Shown here one piece after another: positions 12,558-14,872 of a stretch of DNA of 14,872 bases. The position numbers and the translations under genes were made by a program. How positions within the stretch are numbered: the stretch's first letter is position 1; every line of letters begins with the position of its first letter. Source of the DNA: an uncultured Erysipelotrichaceae bacterium. GTDB lineage: Bacteria; Bacillota_I; Bacilli_A; Erysipelotrichales; Erysipelotrichaceae. Where the stretch lies: the NCBI GenBank assembly GCA_937900565.1, contig CALCFG010000145.1, positions 1-14,872 on the forward strand. Direction: 5' to 3'. The notes beneath the pieces are model-generated. The model had not been told where the DNA came from. It searched no databases and saw nothing but the letters and a program-made list of their open reading frames with translations.

Positions 12558-13890
12558 CATCATAATTGATCCTTTTGGCTTTTGGATACTTGTTTTTAAT
12601 AACATTACCATCGCCTTTACCAAAGCTAATTGGGTAACCAAGATAAGTTAATATAACCCACCCCTTAACATTCGCATTAATTGGATAACCTTTTAGCCAG
12701 TGATTGAGTTGAATTAAATCGATTGCGTAATGATTTATCTTATTATTAAAGGATTTACTGCGGGATAAATCATAACTTGGCTCAAAACGCTTGGTAGCAA
12801 ATTCACCCAGATGAGTATAGTATTTAATCACTTTAGCTTTTCCCATATCCAACAATGGCTGATTACAACCAAAAAGACGATTTGCTTTAAGGAAATAATT
12901 GTTGGGTAAGTTAGGAATAATTGATTGAATATAGTCTTTTTGTTGTTTAGATAATGGAGACGATTTAATACAGTATCGGTTCGTAGAAGATGCTTCATGT
13001 TTAATAAAACGAGCAATGAAATGTCCTTCCCCACCATCCATTGGTAAAATACGACGACATTTGGCTAATTCGAGGCAATCATTGATTACTAGACCTTTTC
13101 TTCCCCAATTAACATTAATTAAATCCAAAGACATATTAGGATTCTCATCTAAAAAACGTAACACAACACCTTCGTTTTCAATCGTGTTAAATGTACAGGT
13201 TGAATATACGAGTGTGCCATTATCTTTTAATAATTTACTGACATCATTTAATATTGCTAATTGCAAATTTGCTATCTTTTCAACATAAGGAATGGACCAT
13301 TGATTCAATACAGCGTCTTTTTCTTTTTTTATCATCCCTTCACCAGAACAAGGAGCATCCACTAAGATACGATCAAAAGAAACTGATAATTTAGATGAAA
13401 GAGATGATGCATCTTCATTAAGCACAATCGTATTATCTAACCCAAGATCAATGCAATTGTTCGCTAATGTATTTGCCCTTAATTTATCTTTTTCATTCGA
13501 AATAACAACCCCATCATCGCCAATGCGATTGGCAATTTGACATGTTTTACCCCCAGGAGATGCACAGGCATCCAATATTATTTCACCCACTTGAGCATCC
13601 AATACTTCCACAGCAGAACTTGCAGATATTTCCTGACTATAAAAAGCACCCACGTGATATAGACCATAATCACTAGCATGAAAGTTATCATTGGTCACAA
13701 TATAACTATCTTTTGCAATCCCACTGGTTTGAAGTTGAATACCGAATTGATTTAATAAAGCAAAGCCTTTACTTTGATTCCCATTGATAATAATTCCTTT
13801 GGATATTGGTTTATCTAAGCAAGCTAGGTATTGATCAAATTCATCGTGAAAAACCGTATTACGAATATAAGCAAAATAATTATTTTCCAT
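12550..13890 (-). CDS. RsmF/NSUN-type rRNA (cytosine-C5) methyltransferase
   Basis: A 446-residue SAM-dependent RNA m5C methyltransferase. After an N-terminal RNA-binding segment comes motif I LDACASPGGKT (106-116) for SAM. The two catalytic cysteines of the NOL1/NOP2/Sun family are in DAPCSGEGM (Cys181) and YSTCTFN (Cys232), the latter being the nucleophile and the former the release cysteine. DGGEGHFIARF closes the Rossmann domain. A C-terminal extension of about 150 residues, with GYPINANVKGWVILTYLGYP near the end, matches the extra domain of RsmF/YebU-like enzymes, which methylate 16S rRNA. It overlaps ribF by 11 bases and is preceded by AAAGG. Family assignment is firm; the exact target nucleotide is inferred, and RsmB is less likely because its N-terminal NusB-like domain is absent. 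Confidence 0.88.
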   Translation of the reverse strand: MENNYFAYIRNTVFHDEFDQYLACLDKPISKGIIINGNQSKGFALLNQFGIQLQTSGIAKDSYIVTNDNFHASDYGLYHVGAFYSQEISASSAVEVLDAQVGEIILDACASPGGKTCQIANRIGDDGVVISNEKDKLRANTLANNCIDLGLDNTIVLNEDASSLSSKLSVSFDRILVDAPCSGEGMIKKEKDAVLNQWSIPYVEKIANLQLAILNDVSKLLKDNGTLVYSTCTFNTIENEGVVLRFLDENPNMSLDLINVNWGRKGLVINDCLELAKCRRILPMDGGEGHFIARFIKHEASSTNRYCIKSSPLSKQQKDYIQSIIPNLPNNYFLKANRLFGCNQPLLDMGKAKVIKYYTHLGEFATKRFEPSYDLSRSKSFNNKINHYAIDLIQLNHWLKGYPINANVKGWVILTYLGYPISFGKGDGNVIKNKYPKAKRINYDVV

Positions 13891-14797
13891 TAAAGTATAC
13901 CTTTATTGCCAATTTATCATTACATAATTGATCAATCAGTTGTTCTTTTCCTTTAAATTTAATTTCATTGCGAATTTTATGATAGAAAACTAAACTAATT
14001 GGTTGATCATAAATGGATTCATTAAAATCAAAAATATGCGCTTCTAAGGAAAGGTTGCGTACATAATTACAAGTAGGATTATGACCTATATTTATCATAG
14101 ATTGATAATATTTACCATTAACATATACTTTAGCAGCATAAACACCATTGCTTGGTAATAACTGATCATCAGCCACTTGTACATTTGCTGTTGGAAAGCC
14201 CAATTCCCTTCCCACTTGTTTACCATGAATAACTGTTCCCTGTACAAAGAAAGGATAGCCTAACAACTGATTCGCCAAATCAATATTCCCATCCAATAAT
14301 GCTTGGTCAATGCGTGTGGAAGATACTTTACCTAATGCATCTTGATAGGCAGTAACCACATGCAAATCGAAACGGTTATTGGCTTTCAAAGTTTCCACAT
14401 TTCCTTTTCCTTTAGCACCATAAGAAAAATCAAATCCTACAATTAGTGATTTAATGCCTTGATTAAGTAATAATAATTCAAAATCATCAATGTTTAATCC
14501 AGCAATATCTTGACTAAAATCTAAAATTAACACCTCATCTAAGCCAAAATATTGCGCTAAAACTAAACGTTGCGGCAATGGGGTAATATGCGCAGCACTT
14601 TTAATCTTACCAATAGTTATCCAAGGATCTGGATCAAAGGTAATCAGTGATGCAATGCATCCTTTTTCTTTAGCTACTCGTAATGTTTCTTGAATTAATT
14701 GTTGGTGACCTAAATGCAAACCATCAAAATAGCCAATGCATGCCACACGTTGGTTATTATTTAATTGAGTGGTTAAATTAATATGACGTATTTCCAT
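13880..14797 (-). CDS. ribF: Bifunctional riboflavin kinase/FAD synthetase
   Basis: A 305-residue RibF, which makes FMN and then FAD from riboflavin. The N-terminal FAD synthetase half has the nucleotidyltransferase motif GYFDGLHLGH (22-31), FDPDPW, GFDFSYGAKGKGN (121-133) and SSTRI (159-163). The C-terminal flavokinase half has GRELGFPTAN (196-205), NGVYAAKVYVNG and LEAHIFDF. I start it at the ATG at 14797 and not at 14803. The GAGG lies only three bases from the upstream ATG but nine from the chosen one, and the chosen ATG forms the TAATG overlap with the truB stop that recurs in this window. truB-ribF is a classic bacterial pair. The gene overlaps rsmF by 11 bases. Confidence 0.95.
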   Translation of the reverse strand: MEIRHINLTTQLNNNQRVACIGYFDGLHLGHQQLIQETLRVAKEKGCIASLITFDPDPWITIGKIKSAAHITPLPQRLVLAQYFGLDEVLILDFSQDIAGLNIDDFELLLLNQGIKSLIVGFDFSYGAKGKGNVETLKANNRFDLHVVTAYQDALGKVSSTRIDQALLDGNIDLANQLLGYPFFVQGTVIHGKQVGRELGFPTANVQVADDQLLPSNGVYAAKVYVNGKYYQSMINIGHNPTCNYVRNLSLEAHIFDFNESIYDQPISLVFYHKIRNEIKFKGKEQLIDQLCNDKLAIKVYFNGK

Positions 14798-14872
14798 TAC
14801 CATAATCCTCGTTTACATTTATAAGTTGATTCATTTTCTTTTTCATAAACTGCAATTACTTTATTCTGATAA
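14797..14872 (-). CDS. truB: tRNA pseudouridine synthase B, last 24 codons (gene starts outside the window)
   Basis: The minus-strand frame entering the window reads YQNKVIAVYEKENESTYKCK then RGLW and stops with TAA at 14797-14799. The I-A-V-Y-E-K-E...Y-K pattern is that of the C-terminal strand of TruB, which makes pseudouridine 55 in tRNAs. It overlaps the ribF start by one base (TAATG), and truB is the usual gene before ribF. Only the tail is visible, so the call rests on a short match plus context. Confidence 0.7.
   Translation of the reverse strand, partial: YQNKVIAVYEKENESTYKCKRGLW

Noticed and set aside
1..14872. CRISPR array, rRNA or tRNA genes
   Set aside because: No spaced direct repeats, and no tRNA cloverleaf or rRNA sequence, were seen on reading either strand.

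Overview
This AT-rich window looks like chromosomal core DNA from a low-GC Gram-positive bacterium (Bacillota). The signs are a PolC-type polymerase N-terminus, DivIB/FtsQ next to MurG and MurB, a YloV/FakA-Asp23 pair, AGGAG-type ribosome binding sites and TATAAT promoters. Erysipelotrichia or a close relative is my best guess; this is inference from gene content and style, not a database match.

Layout, left to right. Positions 1-975 (minus) hold the 5' part of polC and complete rnc. Positions 1036-3100 (minus) hold an asp23(yloU)-fakA operon with its own promoter and terminator. Positions 3188-6446 (minus) hold a cell-wall/division operon: a small two-helix membrane protein, murG, murB and divIB/ftsQ, all overlapping. 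Positions 6464-8992 (minus) are a decayed accessory patch: a tetR gene broken by a one-base frameshift and by a 350-bp insertion, and a flavocytochrome c/fumarate-reductase-like lipoprotein gene with at least three frameshifts, one stop and an internal deletion. A palindromic operator candidate survives in front of the dead reductase. Positions 9147-9601 (plus) hold a 70-bp hairpin element and a compact A24 (prepilin-type) peptidase gene. Positions 9575-10716 (minus) hold an Mrp/NBP35 Fe-S carrier ATPase with an unusually long Cys/His-rich N-terminus. Positions 10803-12161 (plus) hold purA. Positions 12164-14872 (minus) hold truB (3' end), ribF, an RsmF-like rRNA methyltransferase and a second Asp23-family gene.

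How the genes work together. truB-ribF-rsmF form one RNA-modification/flavin operon. murG-murB-divIB supply lipid II synthesis, UDP-MurNAc synthesis and the divisome. asp23-fakA supply fatty-acid kinase and a cell-envelope-associated protein. Four junctions (truB/ribF, asp23/fakA, murB/divIB, rnc/polC) use the same one-base TAATG stop-start overlap, and three more have overlaps of 8-17 bases, so translational coupling is the rule here.

The most interesting object is the 350-bp insertion at 6650-6999 in tetR. It has no ORF. It carries a hairpin at each end with the same 7-nt loop but different stems, a run of further hairpins, its own TATAAT promoter, and a right end resembling IS200/IS605 elements. 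I interpret it as a tnpA/tnpB-less IS605-type element that may still make an omega-RNA-like guide transcript.
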